The notes: generated from the letters alone by a model not told the origin. 64,000 bases of DNA from Thiobacillus sp. UBA3361 (GCA_002360535.1 DEQR01000059.1:1-64000); one strand, 5' to 3'. Counted from the stretch's first letter, positions 52,600 to 61,369 are shown. Made by a program: numbers and translations.

Positions 52600-53835
52600 A
52601 TGTCCGACACGCTCAGAAATACGACTACCCGCCGTCTCAAGGTTCCGCCCCCGGGACCGCGTCAGGCCATGGGCACACCGTCAACCGGCTGCCTCATCTA
52701 CGTGCCTTGGATCTTTGACATGCTGGGGGGGGTGGATGTCGTGGTGGAGCGTCTCTACCGGGGCATCAGCCAGTTGCCGGAGTTTGCCGACAGAGTCTGG
52801 ATCGGAGAACAAGAGTGGGCGATGTCGGGAGACCATGTGGATGAATCGGGTCGTCGGTTTCTACGCTTAAATCTTCCCCCGCCGCCCGGCTTGGCTGCTT
52901 TCTTTCCTCGTTATTTCATCACGCTTGGGCGGCGACTGCCGGCACTGAAAAGACATCTCGACAGTCACGCCATCGGAGTGATCAACTGCCATTTCCCCAC
53001 AGCGAATATTTATACCTTGGCGATGTTGAAGAAATTGGGACTCTGGCACGGCCGCCTGATACTCAGTTTCCATGGTTCGGACGTACTCGGCATCGAGCCG
53101 GAAACACACGTCTGGCGGACAATTGCCTCGGCCACCGACACCACCACGGCCTGCTCGGGGTGGCTGGCCGATCAGGTCGCGTCCACCGGTCTATGGCGGC
53201 GGGACGACATTCAGGTCATCGCCAACGGCATCGACATAAATGAATTCATGCCGTACGAGTCGTCGCCCATTGATCTGTCGCCGCGACGTTACATCCTGAA
53301 TGTTGGCAATTACACCCCGGTCAAGGCACAGGATGTCCTGCTGCGGGCCTTCGCCACAATCGCCAAGAAGTTCGATAACGTGGATCTTGTGTTCGCGGGC
53401 GGGGCACAAGGCGGTGCCTGGCTGAATCACCTCCTCGATCAGGCCGCGGAACTAGGGCTCGCGGATCGAACCCACTTCCTCACGGATATACCGCACGCCC
53501 GGATTCCCGCGCTCATGGAAGGCGCACTGCTGCTAGCACAAACCTCCAAGCGGGAGGGATTCTCACTCGTGCTCCTAGAAGCAGGGTTGATGCGGCGCGC
53601 AGTCGTGTCCACGGCCGTGGGCGGTATTCCTGAAGTGATCTCCAGCCCTGAACTTGGCAGGCTTGTCAGCGTGGACGATGAAAACCGGCTCGCCGAGGAA
53701 CTCGACGAAATGCTGAACAACGCGTCCCTTCGAGACGAACTTGGCGCCAACCTGCAACAACACGTCATCGGGAAATTCAGCGTCAGTGCGATGACGGAAA
53801 AATACGCACGGACGCTCTTTCCGGCACCGCCATGA
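52600..53835 (+). CDS. Glycosyltransferase family 4 protein
   Basis: 411-residue GT-B enzyme. GCLIYVPWIFDMLGGVDVVVERLYRGI at the N-terminus; IGVINCHFPTANIYTLAML, LILSFHGSDVLGIEP, VIANGIDINEFMP, LNVGNYTPVKAQDVLLRAFA and LLAQTSKREGFSLVLLEAGLMRRAVVSTAVGGIPEVI complete the GT4 pattern. The N-terminal 20 residues are basic and may not be part of the fold. It follows the gutted acyltransferase and overlaps a 37-codon frame. Confidence 0.88.
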   Translation: MSDTLRNTTTRRLKVPPPGPRQAMGTPSTGCLIYVPWIFDMLGGVDVVVERLYRGISQLPEFADRVWIGEQEWAMSGDHVDESGRRFLRLNLPPPPGLAAFFPRYFITLGRRLPALKRHLDSHAIGVINCHFPTANIYTLAMLKKLGLWHGRLILSFHGSDVLGIEPETHVWRTIASATDTTTACSGWLADQVASTGLWRRDDIQVIANGIDINEFMPYESSPIDLSPRRYILNVGNYTPVKAQDVLLRAFATIAKKFDNVDLVFAGGAQGGAWLNHLLDQAAELGLADRTHFLTDIPHARIPALMEGALLLAQTSKREGFSLVLLEAGLMRRAVVSTAVGGIPEVISSPELGRLVSVDDENRLAEELDEMLNNASLRDELGANLQQHVIGKFSVSAMTEKYARTLFPAPP

Positions 53836-53945
53836 AGCACCCCGATACCGGCCATCGCTCCCTCCGCATCGCCGACCTCCGCACCAGAACCCATGTATGG
53901 GACCGGCTCGGTCGTGATGCAATGCGCAAACGCCCTCGGCCGTGA
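53832..53945 (+). CDS. Possible 37-residue protein coupled between a glycosyltransferase and a flippase
   Basis: A short frame (MKHPDTGHRSLRIADLR..., 37 residues, basic, no hydrophobic run) begins in a 4-base ATGA overlap with the glycosyltransferase stop codon and ends in a 4-base overlap with the GTG start of the flippase. Such tight overlaps suggest that it is translated, perhaps only to couple the two genes, but the sequence is unlike known proteins and could be a remnant. Confidence 0.25.
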   Translation: MKHPDTGHRSLRIADLRTRTHVWDRLGRDAMRKRPRP

Positions 53946-55432
53946 GCGCAAATTCGCCGAGCGTGCGGAGTTCCTTGGTGTTCTCCTTTGCCGAGCGATA
54001 TGGCTCGCTCGTCATCACCCTGCTCTCCACCCTCGTGTTGTCCAGGATCCTGACCCCTGAGGAGATCGGCATTTACAGCGTATCCATCGCCGCGGTGGGT
54101 CTCGCACAGACATTGAGGGACTTCGGCATCAGCAACTTTCTGATCCAGGCCAAAAACATCAACGACGACATCGTTCGCACGGCACTCACCCTCTCGGCAA
54201 TATTGTCGGCCATCCTGTGCCTGGCCCTGTTGCTCTCCGGCCCGATGCTTGCCGAGTACTACCAGCAACCCGGAATCCAGTCCGTGATTAAGATCGTGAG
54301 CATCAACATGCTGCTCATCCCCCTCGGATCCACGCTCTATGCGCTGCTCCGGCGCGAGTTGCGCTTCGAAACCATCGCCAAATTCAACCTGCTCGGTGCT
54401 CTCATGGGTGCCATGGTCAGTATCGGCAGCGCCATGTTGGGCGCCGGATTCATGAGCCTTGCCTATGGTGCCGTCGCCAGTGTGCTGGTCACCACGCTCG
54501 GCGTGGCGGTAAAGACAGGTCGGAAATCCTTGTACAAACCATCCTTTACGGGCTGGCGAGAATTGCTTCATTTTGGCGGCTATGCCTCGACAGCGGCCAT
54601 ATCGGGAGAACTCAACGCGCGTATCCCCGATTTCACCCTGGCCAAGTCCATCGGCTTCAACTCGGTCGGAATCTATGGCAAGGCTTACTCCGCCGTGTAT
54701 CTGGTCACCAACACCATCTTCGACAGTGTCGGCTCGGTATTCCTCCCCTCCGTCGCCAAGGCACTGAGGGCTGGAGAGGATGCTGGCGCACTGTTTCATC
54801 GTGCCCTTGCCTATATGACGGCCATCATCTTACCCATCTACGCCATGATCTATTTCCTATCCGGGCCGATGATTCACGTGCTGTTCGGCTCGCAGTGGTC
54901 CGATGCCGTGCCCGTCGCCTCGGCGCTCGCGATTGCTGCCGGTGTCTATGCCTTGGGTTTCGGGTTGGAGCACGTCCTGATCGCCTCGGGCCGCATCCGC
55001 AGATTGCTCCTGCTACGGGTGGCGATGGTCATACCGACCTTGGCCGTATTTCTCACCATGCCCGAGCATGGTCTGGGCCTTACTGCGCTGGCCACAGCCC
55101 CGCTCGCCCTGATCTACCTGTCCGTCGCTTATTACCTGACCTCGGATGCGATACACCTGAATCTAAGAAAACTGTTGCGGATCGGCTTGCACAGCTCATT
55201 TGTCGCCACCCTGACATCGATACCCTCCGCCGCGCTCGGCCCGTTATGGGATGGCTCGCTGATCAGCGCACTGGTGGTATTGCTGTTCTCCGGGTTATTG
55301 GGCGGCATCGCATGGATCACGGGATTGCGTGTGGCCAAGCACGCTCTGCTGAATGAGTTATCTCGTGTACTGACCAAGGCACGAGTACCGGCCTCCTGGC
55401 AATCGCTGTTGCTAGGTCATCTCCCCCCGTAA
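53942..55432 (+). CDS. Oligosaccharide flippase family protein (second copy)
   Basis: 496 residues, GTG start, 12 or more membrane helices, MOP superfamily. RSSLVFSFAERYGSLVITLLSTLVLSRILTPEEIGIYSVSIAAVGLAQTLRDFGISNFLIQ aligns with the first flippase at 45239, and LYALLRRELRFETIAKFNLLG is also typical. Having two Wzx-like proteins in one locus suggests two repeat units or one flippase per branch. It is the last + strand gene before the low-GC block. Confidence 0.9.
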   Translation: MSANSPSVRSSLVFSFAERYGSLVITLLSTLVLSRILTPEEIGIYSVSIAAVGLAQTLRDFGISNFLIQAKNINDDIVRTALTLSAILSAILCLALLLSGPMLAEYYQQPGIQSVIKIVSINMLLIPLGSTLYALLRRELRFETIAKFNLLGALMGAMVSIGSAMLGAGFMSLAYGAVASVLVTTLGVAVKTGRKSLYKPSFTGWRELLHFGGYASTAAISGELNARIPDFTLAKSIGFNSVGIYGKAYSAVYLVTNTIFDSVGSVFLPSVAKALRAGEDAGALFHRALAYMTAIILPIYAMIYFLSGPMIHVLFGSQWSDAVPVASALAIAAGVYALGFGLEHVLIASGRIRRLLLLRVAMVIPTLAVFLTMPEHGLGLTALATAPLALIYLSVAYYLTSDAIHLNLRKLLRIGLHSSFVATLTSIPSAALGPLWDGSLISALVVLLFSGLLGGIAWITGLRVAKHALLNELSRVLTKARVPASWQSLLLGHLPP

Positions 55433-55477
55433 TTGATCTTGCTTAAAAAAGCATTTACGGTTGCCTCCCTAGCTGAG

Positions 55478-56590
55478 TTAGTGCGGTAGACGACTTGGGT
55501 TAATTCCTGTCCTGTATCTATTGCGCAAAGATTCAATTGGCCTACCAATGTAATAATTTAAAATCATCGAAAAACACACTGAACCCACGACGGCAGTCAT
55601 ACCATAGAACCACTTTTCAGTTACACCTATTTTTCCAAATAGCACATTAATTAGATGTATTACGCACATGTGACATATATAAATCGGGTAACTTAAATCA
55701 CCAATCCTCTGGTCCCATTTCCGATTTGCCTGGAAGATAAATGCAAGCGGCATTAACATCAAAAACACAATAAACAAACCTGTGGTTTTTATCGGCTCGC
55801 TTACTGGTATTATCCAATATGTAATCGTAATAATTACGAGTGCTAGCGTTGATGCCCTAGCATATTTTTCAAGACGATCATTGGTCAGCTTGGTTCTATA
55901 ATATGGCAATAAGACTTGATGCGCCATAGCCCCGAGTAAAAAAAACGCCAATTCTGTTGGAAAAAATCTATACGTCCATGGATCATGCCATCCTAAGCCA
56001 ATATGTATTAGGTAGATTCGCAACGAAATGGACAAAGCAATAAAAACATACAGTACACGCCTTTTTGGTAGGACGAATGGGGCAATTAAATAAAAAGTTA
56101 ACTCAACACCTAATGTCCAAGCTTGTGGGACAAGTAGCGCCGGCCAAAGGACAACTTCACTTTTTGTAAAGTTGGCAGAAAAAACAAGTTGATTGTTGTC
56201 AACGCCCGCAAACATTACCCAGTCTTGCATGAATATCAAGACATTAGAGAACAAAAGCAGTAAATTGGCAGCAAGGGGCGCGTCGTAATATATTTGAAAA
56301 AAATCAATATCTAATCCTGCGGCCGAAGACGTCATGTATACAAATAATGTAAACATCGCAACTGCAAAATAGATTGGGTAAAGTCTTAAATATCTGTTGA
56401 TATAAAAGCTACTAATTGTATTGTAGGCTTTTCGTTCTACAAGAACATACGAAATAAGAAAGCCGGAAATTGTATAAAAAAGCTGCACCGCATTACGACC
56501 ACCAACAAAAATAAAACCGTATGAATGGGCAAATACTACGGCTATCGCCAACAATGTTCTCAAGGAGCCCATTCTAAGTGCCTCACGCAT
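55478..56590 (-). CDS. Acyltransferase 3 family membrane protein
   Basis: 370-residue polytopic protein. SLRTLLAIAVVFAHSYGFIFVGGRNAVQLFYTISGFLISYVLVERKAYN at the N-terminus holds the acyltransferase 3 histidine and the F.ISGFLI motif. INRYLRLYPIYFAVAMF and about nine further helices follow. No SGNH domain, so it is the short O-acetyltransferase type. GC content is clearly lower than in most of the window, with A/T-ending codons. Likely acquired by transfer. It faces the second flippase tail to tail. Confidence 0.88.
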   Translation of the reverse strand: MREALRMGSLRTLLAIAVVFAHSYGFIFVGGRNAVQLFYTISGFLISYVLVERKAYNTISSFYINRYLRLYPIYFAVAMFTLFVYMTSSAAGLDIDFFQIYYDAPLAANLLLLFSNVLIFMQDWVMFAGVDNNQLVFSANFTKSEVVLWPALLVPQAWTLGVELTFYLIAPFVLPKRRVLYVFIALSISLRIYLIHIGLGWHDPWTYRFFPTELAFFLLGAMAHQVLLPYYRTKLTNDRLEKYARASTLALVIITITYWIIPVSEPIKTTGLFIVFLMLMPLAFIFQANRKWDQRIGDLSYPIYICHMCVIHLINVLFGKIGVTEKWFYGMTAVVGSVCFSMILNYYIGRPIESLRNRYRTGINPSRLPH

Positions 56591-56720
56591 TGCAGTGTGT
56601 ACTTCGTATTCATGACTGGGGTCATGCAGAAGTCCGAGTGGACTGCATTAATATCTGGTGTAATATTCGCATGAATCATTACATAGGGGTGCGCCATAAT
56701 TAATGCCAGCTATATTCACA

Positions 56721-57359
56721 CTAGGGTTTGTCAGCCTCCAGGTTCAGGCTGACAGGAAATTCCTTGCCCTTTATATTGATATGCAGCGAGGAAGTATCCG
56801 AAAAGTCATGGTGGGCACAATCGTGTGGTGACCAGGCTCTAATATTGACGAAACCGGCCTTTGCAAATTGTTCGGACAACAATTTATGATTGAAGATGCC
56901 ATAATGGTAATTGTAGCGATAATCCTGACCGCCCATTAACGGGTGAATGATTCTTTCCAGGTCATTATCGTTGTGTTGATAAATGGAGACCAGATGGTCG
57001 AAATCCGGAACAGATAGGCGGCAGACCCCACCGGGCCGTAAGATTCTTTGTATTTGACACAATACATCCACCGTCTGCTGGTGCGGAACATGCTCCAGAA
57101 CATGTGACATATACACAAAATCGAAGGACGCATCCGGAATAAAGCGGATCTCCAATATCTCATTGATAAGAAAATGGACGTGAGGCAGGCGCCTGGCATC
57201 GATGTTGACGAAATAGGGGGAATCGATGCTGCCACAACCGATATGCAGCAGACGCTTCCCGTCAGGCGATCGTGGCAACGTGTCAGACATGACAGCCCAC
57301 CTAAGCCTATTACGTGCCCGCCTGGCCACTCTGACAAATTTTACCAATGGCACAGCCAT
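56721..57359 (-). CDS. SAM-dependent methyltransferase
   Basis: 212-residue protein. Start at 57359 is chosen because GGAGGTGATT stands 8 bases upstream; a start 24 bases earlier has only a weak site. RLLHIGCGSIDSPYFVNIDARRLPHVHFLINEI is motif I and II, FDFVYMSHVLEHVPHQQTVDVLCQIQRILRPGGVCRLSVPDFDHL is the rest of a class I fold, and YRYNYHYGIFNHKLLSEQFAKAGF is a tail seen in sugar-linked methyltransferases. DNA is AT-rich like its neighbours. Confidence 0.85.
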   Translation of the reverse strand: MAVPLVKFVRVARRARNRLRWAVMSDTLPRSPDGKRLLHIGCGSIDSPYFVNIDARRLPHVHFLINEILEIRFIPDASFDFVYMSHVLEHVPHQQTVDVLCQIQRILRPGGVCRLSVPDFDHLVSIYQHNDNDLERIIHPLMGGQDYRYNYHYGIFNHKLLSEQFAKAGFVNIRAWSPHDCAHHDFSDTSSLHINIKGKEFPVSLNLEADKP

Positions 57360-57395
57360 TCGAATCACCTCCCATTGAGCCATTGCTTACCTGCC

Positions 57396-58286
57396 CTAAT
57401 AAAGTAACTTCTTTCCGATTCTTATCGCGCATCTCCACCGTTTGTAGGGAATATCCTCGGGGGCCAATTCTTGCACAGCTCTTCGCGCAGCCCTTAGTAA
57501 ACAATCATTTCCCGTCACAGTGTGATGGCGCAATTGAACAACACACTCCTCAAAAAAGGCCAGATGTTGATGATCCGAGGAGATGCCCCCGCCAATATAG
57601 TTGACAACCACCCCGTTATGCACAGAAAACGGATGGCCTAGCTGTGATAGCCGCAGCAGCACTTCGTAATCCGCCGCAACCCTGAGATGGTCATCGAAAC
57701 CATCGATGGCAAGCAGTGATTCCCGTGGGAAAATCACACCGGGTGTGGGTACGGTCATGGCCTTCCCGAGATCGGTAGGCAGGGGTTTCCATATATAGCC
57801 GTCACTGGCCAACATACGAATTGGAAAGCAATGGACAGAGCGCTGAAGGCTGTGCGTGTTTTTCTGGTGGATAGCCGTGAATATAAAGTCAAGGGCATGC
57901 TCACACAGCGCATCACCGCAGTTTAGGTACATCACATAATCAGAAGCTGAAAGGGATAGCGCTTTGTTGTACGCGTCATAGACACCCGCATCCTTCTCAC
58001 TTATCCAACGCGTAACCCGCTTATCTTTGCCGACCGATTCTGCCGTCCCATCCGTGGATTTACCGTCAACCACAATCCATTCCACCCAGTCGGGCAGGAC
58101 ATCCGGCAGACTGGTGGCCGTGATTTCAAAATGTTCCAGGCAATTTAATGAAACGGTGAGTATTGACAAGGTGGCCTTGCTTGTCTGCGCACCCTGAGAC
58201 ATCGTTGATTCATCTGACTGACTCACGGCAACCGTATCCCTTCGTGTAGAAGCCATATCCGATCGGACTTGCATCAACAAATCCAT
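57396..58286 (-). CDS. Glycosyltransferase family 2 protein
   Basis: 296-residue inverting glycosyltransferase of GT-A fold. LSILTVSLNCLEHFEITATSL, EWIVVDGKSTDGT, ISEKDAGVYDAYNKALSLSASDYVMYLNCGDAL with the metal-binding acidic group, and TPGVIFPRESLLAIDGFDDHLRVAADYEVLLRL complete the pattern. The first 35 or so residues are hydrophilic and the true start may be at a later methionine. It belongs to the AT-rich - strand block. Confidence 0.88.
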   Translation of the reverse strand: MDLLMQVRSDMASTRRDTVAVSQSDESTMSQGAQTSKATLSILTVSLNCLEHFEITATSLPDVLPDWVEWIVVDGKSTDGTAESVGKDKRVTRWISEKDAGVYDAYNKALSLSASDYVMYLNCGDALCEHALDFIFTAIHQKNTHSLQRSVHCFPIRMLASDGYIWKPLPTDLGKAMTVPTPGVIFPRESLLAIDGFDDHLRVAADYEVLLRLSQLGHPFSVHNGVVVNYIGGGISSDHQHLAFFEECVVQLRHHTVTGNDCLLRAARRAVQELAPEDIPYKRWRCAIRIGKKLLY

Positions 58287-58399
58287 TCGATCCGACCGCC
58301 GAAATGGTTGGATTATTCAGAGTCCCGCCATGGATCAACCGTTCGAAACCCGGCATCCCCTTGGGATCGACAGCAGATCCATATGGCCAATTAAACGGT

Positions 58400-59266
58400 C
58401 TAAGGCACGGGGCAGAAACGGCAAAACGGGTTGTCGGACAGCTTATTGGTGGAACCTTTTGGAGTATTGTCCTGCTGTACCGGCTTGTCGCTGCCATGCC
58501 TGCCCTTTGTGGCGATCTCGGGAGTCGCGGTCGGCCGTTCAGAAGGTACTACGTCTTTCGGTTTTTCCTGCTCGGCAGGTTGCTGTGCCTGTGCTCCTTT
58601 AGCAGGATAAGGCGTTGGATAAGGCATCTGCCCTCCGAATTCCACATAGCGTTTCCTTAATGCCTCAGAATCTGGATTGTATTTCAGCCCCTCGGTGATG
58701 AGTTCCAAGGCCTTCTGTTTGTTGTTCAACCGGACATGGATACGTGCCATGTCCAGATACGGTGTAGGTATATGAGGGTCTAATCTACTGGCCATTAGAT
58801 ATTCAGCTATCGCACGCTCTTCATGTTTCATAGTTACCAATGCCCTGGCTTTTTCTATGTGGAAATATGGGCGCAGAGGGGCATCTTGAGAACTACCTCT
58901 CAACATATAGTCCGCTTCGTTTAATATAAAATACTGTATATAATATCCCTTTTTATCTTTCTCTTTTGATGAATAATAGCGCATCCATCCCAATGGTATT
59001 CTACAATAGTGATGAAATCCGCCGCTGTTGAGTGTGATTGCTCGTTCTTCAGGCGTCAAACTGGCCACAAAGTTGTCATAGATGAAAGCGCCGTTTTCTA
59101 ATTCAAACTTCCTACAGTAGGTAGGCAACTGCAGATACTCTGATTCAGTCACACTTCCTAGATAATACAGTTCCCGGCTTGCCGCATAAGCGGTTAAAGC
59201 TTTAACCATCAGTGCCAGACAGAGAAGTCTGCAAATATATTGAAATATATGGCGCGAGGCTCGCAT
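58400..59266 (-). CDS. Secreted TPR-containing protein of unknown function
   Basis: 288-residue protein. An N-terminal signal peptide is clear (RHIFQYICRLLCLALMVKALTAYAAS). The mid-part (about 150-220) looks like two to three tetratricopeptide repeats: RPYFHIEKARALVTMKHEERAIAEYLMASRLDPHIPTPYLDMARIHVRLNNKQKALELITEGLKYNPDSEAL. A proline-rich, charged tail follows and ends CRFCPVP. It has no PEP-CTERM motif. No family could be named. Its place inside the exosortase locus suggests a periplasmic role in polymer assembly or export. Confidence 0.75.
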   Translation of the reverse strand: MRASRHIFQYICRLLCLALMVKALTAYAASRELYYLGSVTESEYLQLPTYCRKFELENGAFIYDNFVASLTPEERAITLNSGGFHHYCRIPLGWMRYYSSKEKDKKGYYIQYFILNEADYMLRGSSQDAPLRPYFHIEKARALVTMKHEERAIAEYLMASRLDPHIPTPYLDMARIHVRLNNKQKALELITEGLKYNPDSEALRKRYVEFGGQMPYPTPYPAKGAQAQQPAEQEKPKDVVPSERPTATPEIATKGRHGSDKPVQQDNTPKGSTNKLSDNPFCRFCPVP

Positions 59267-59423
59267 TAAGCGCTTCTATTTGCTGTGATCTGGTGAGGCG
59301 CAACAAAGATGTTGCTATCGAGTCGAATCTTATGCACGGTCATCCTCTCGATTGCATATTGAGGCATCAAATTTGAATATTGCCTGCATATTGGCATTTC
59401 CACCTGATTCTGAGGGAAGAAAA

Positions 59424-60395
59424 TCATATCTTGGATACCCAATTTTCAACCTCGAAAGCCACACGGTCCCGCCACTCTTTTCTAGAAAACACATGATCGG
59501 CGTCCGCAAGGAAAACTTGAGGAGTGCGCCGGTCTGTGAGTGCTCGCTTCCAGGCCAGGTCATTTTCCACCAGTTCCCTATATTCCCGCGCGACATAATC
59601 CCGGCCGCTCAGCACAATCAGAAGTTGTCCCCGGAAGGATCGGAACACAGTTAGCAGCCGTGCCGGGAGAGCTTGCGTCTCATCCGGGTTTGTTGATGCC
59701 ATCTTATATTGAGTACTTGAGGGGCTGCCTCGATTGGATGTGTATCCGCATGCGGTTGCCAAGGTTGATGTTGAGTTGGGAGCCAATCTGGGCAACTGGC
59801 GTCGGTAATGGTCACCTTTTCCGGCCGCACGGAACATGAGGCCAGCAAGGGAACGAAGGGATCTGAGCACGTTAACCCGTCCTTGAAACACCTTTTGCCA
59901 GAATGTCCGGCTACTCAATCTGCCCAGGTAGTAGTGCCGTAGCAGCACTTTGGCAGCCGCACTTTCTGTGTGTACCCAGGGGTTGAGCAATATCAGGCCG
60001 GCCACGCGCCGATCTGTCGGCGCGTAGAAGAGTGCCGCCGTCGCGGCATCGCATAATCCCCACAGCACGGCGTGGCCCATGCCGGGGACGGAATCGAAGA
60101 AGGCGTCTAAGGCTGCGCGGATATCATCGTCGATCTCCTCGAAGGTACGCATTTCCCCTTCGCTGTCGCCCATGCCGCGATAGTCGAAGCGCATGGCGGG
60201 AATCCCGTGGGCGGCCAGGTGGCGGGCCAGCAGGGTGAACTGGCGGTGGCTGCCGGCCCGGTACTGGGGCCCACCGACGATGATTAGCACGCCGATCCGG
60301 CCATCCCCCTTCTGCTCCCCATCCGGCCGGCTGAGAATACCCAGCATCCTGTCGCCTTGGCAGGGGATGAGCAGGGGGATTTCTCGATAATTCAT
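59424..60395 (-). CDS. Alpha/beta hydrolase, exosortase A-associated hydrolase 1
   Basis: 323 residues from ATG at 60395, which overlaps the stop of hydrolase 2 by 4 bases. REIPLLIPCQGDRMLGILSRP, VGGPQYRAGSHRQFTLLARHLAAHGIPAMRFDYRGMGDSEGEM, and LWGLCDAATAALFYAP (nucleophile region, GLCDAA, with Cys in place of Ser) are typical of the TIGR03100 family. A late HVFSRKEWRD gives the histidine. The cysteine nucleophile is a known feature of this group. Residues about 200-240 form a Ser/Thr-rich low-complexity stretch that may be an insertion, as from memory the family is about 275 residues long. Confidence 0.9.
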   Translation of the reverse strand: MNYREIPLLIPCQGDRMLGILSRPDGEQKGDGRIGVLIIVGGPQYRAGSHRQFTLLARHLAAHGIPAMRFDYRGMGDSEGEMRTFEEIDDDIRAALDAFFDSVPGMGHAVLWGLCDAATAALFYAPTDRRVAGLILLNPWVHTESAAAKVLLRHYYLGRLSSRTFWQKVFQGRVNVLRSLRSLAGLMFRAAGKGDHYRRQLPRLAPNSTSTLATACGYTSNRGSPSSTQYKMASTNPDETQALPARLLTVFRSFRGQLLIVLSGRDYVAREYRELVENDLAWKRALTDRRTPQVFLADADHVFSRKEWRDRVAFEVENWVSKI

Positions 60396-61369
60396 GCCGC
60401 GACTGCCTGCATGGCTTGCAGGGAGGCATCCACCAGGGCGGGACATTCCTGGATTTCCTGCGATTGCCAGAAATCCGGGCAGGCGAGTACCCGACCAGTC
60501 ACGGCCACACCGGCTGTCTGCCAGTGCTGAATGATCCTGGAAACGGCATTGGAGAAGCGGCCCGTTGGGCCGCAACCCTCTCCACAGGCCCTCCCCCCAA
60601 GGGGGAGGGGGCCAGGCATAGCCTGGTCTGAAGATTCAGGGTGTTTCATTCGTCCAAGTGCCGTTGTTAGGATGGCCTGCTGACCGGCTGGGCTGAGACC
60701 GGTCCGACCGCTCATATCCATTTCCATCCAGTGAACTGGCGCCTTGGGGGAGTGGGCAGAGAGTCTGAATTCCGTCATGGCATCCGCCAGTTCCGGGCTG
60801 AGGCGGTTACCCGCAATCTCCAGCGATTCGCCGGCGGACAGGGCCTTTCTCAGGTCCTGGGTCGAGGCGGCGGACTTTCCTGCCTTGACCAGGTCCCCCG
60901 CCAGCTTCAGCCGCAACAGATGCGTCAGATACTGTTCGCCGTTGAGCACCGGTTGCCAGAGTAGCAAGGCGCGGACGTCGTCCCGTTGCTGGGCCGCGTC
61001 CACGGCCAGGCTGGCGCCCAGACGCAGTCCCCAGAGCACGATGGGGCCGTCGGACGATTGCCGAAGCCGCTCCGTCATGGCCAGGGCGTCGTCGCGCCAG
61101 ATGGCCCAGCGCGCGTCGCCGGCATCGCCTTCGCTGTCGCCGCTGCCGTAGAGATCGAATTGCAGGACGGACCATCCGGCCGCCGCGAAGCGCCTCGCCT
61201 GCAAGGCCGCCATACGCCGGGATTTGTGCATCTCTTCGCCATAGGGGTGCAGGTAGAGGATGCCGCCCTTGGCGGGGCGTCCACGGGGCTGGGTTCGCAG
61301 GGTGAACAGGCTACCGGCACAGCCCTCCATAAATTGGGGGATCAGGTCGATGTCAGGCGGGCTCGACAT
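60392..61369 (-). CDS. Alpha/beta hydrolase, exosortase A-associated hydrolase 2, with in-frame repeat insertion
   Basis: 325 residues from ATG at 61369. GGILYLHPYGEEMHKSRRMAALQARRFAAAGWSVLQFDLYGSGDSEGDAG and LWGLRLGASLAVDAA (nucleophile region with Gly-Leu-Arg-Leu-Gly), RALLLWQPVLNGEQYL fit the TIGR03101 family. The usual Ser nucleophile is replaced by Arg, a feature worth checking. Residues about 252-271 (PGPLPLGGRACGEGCGPTGR) are encoded by a C/G-rich palindromic repeat (60557-60613). The downstream segment HWQTAGVAVTGRVLACPDFWQSQEIQECP is the normal C-terminus. It overlaps hydrolase 1 by 4 bases. The usual role in the exosortase A system is unknown. Confidence 0.9.
   Translation of the reverse strand: MSSPPDIDLIPQFMEGCAGSLFTLRTQPRGRPAKGGILYLHPYGEEMHKSRRMAALQARRFAAAGWSVLQFDLYGSGDSEGDAGDARWAIWRDDALAMTERLRQSSDGPIVLWGLRLGASLAVDAAQQRDDVRALLLWQPVLNGEQYLTHLLRLKLAGDLVKAGKSAASTQDLRKALSAGESLEIAGNRLSPELADAMTEFRLSAHSPKAPVHWMEMDMSGRTGLSPAGQQAILTTALGRMKHPESSDQAMPGPLPLGGRACGEGCGPTGRFSNAVSRIIQHWQTAGVAVTGRVLACPDFWQSQEIQECPALVDASLQAMQAVAA
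60557..60613. repeat. C/G-rich palindromic repeat, copy C, inside hydrolase 2
   Basis: GCGGCCCGTTGGGCCGC (60557-60573) then AA and CCCTCTCC...GGGGGAGGGGGCC. The same two-part element lies in the intergenic region at 61453-61495. It keeps the frame open. Confidence 0.9.

Noticed and set aside
59330..59596. 88-codon frame overlapping the end of hydrolase 1
   Set aside because: Overlaps the hydrolase C-terminus in another frame and has no recognisable domain.
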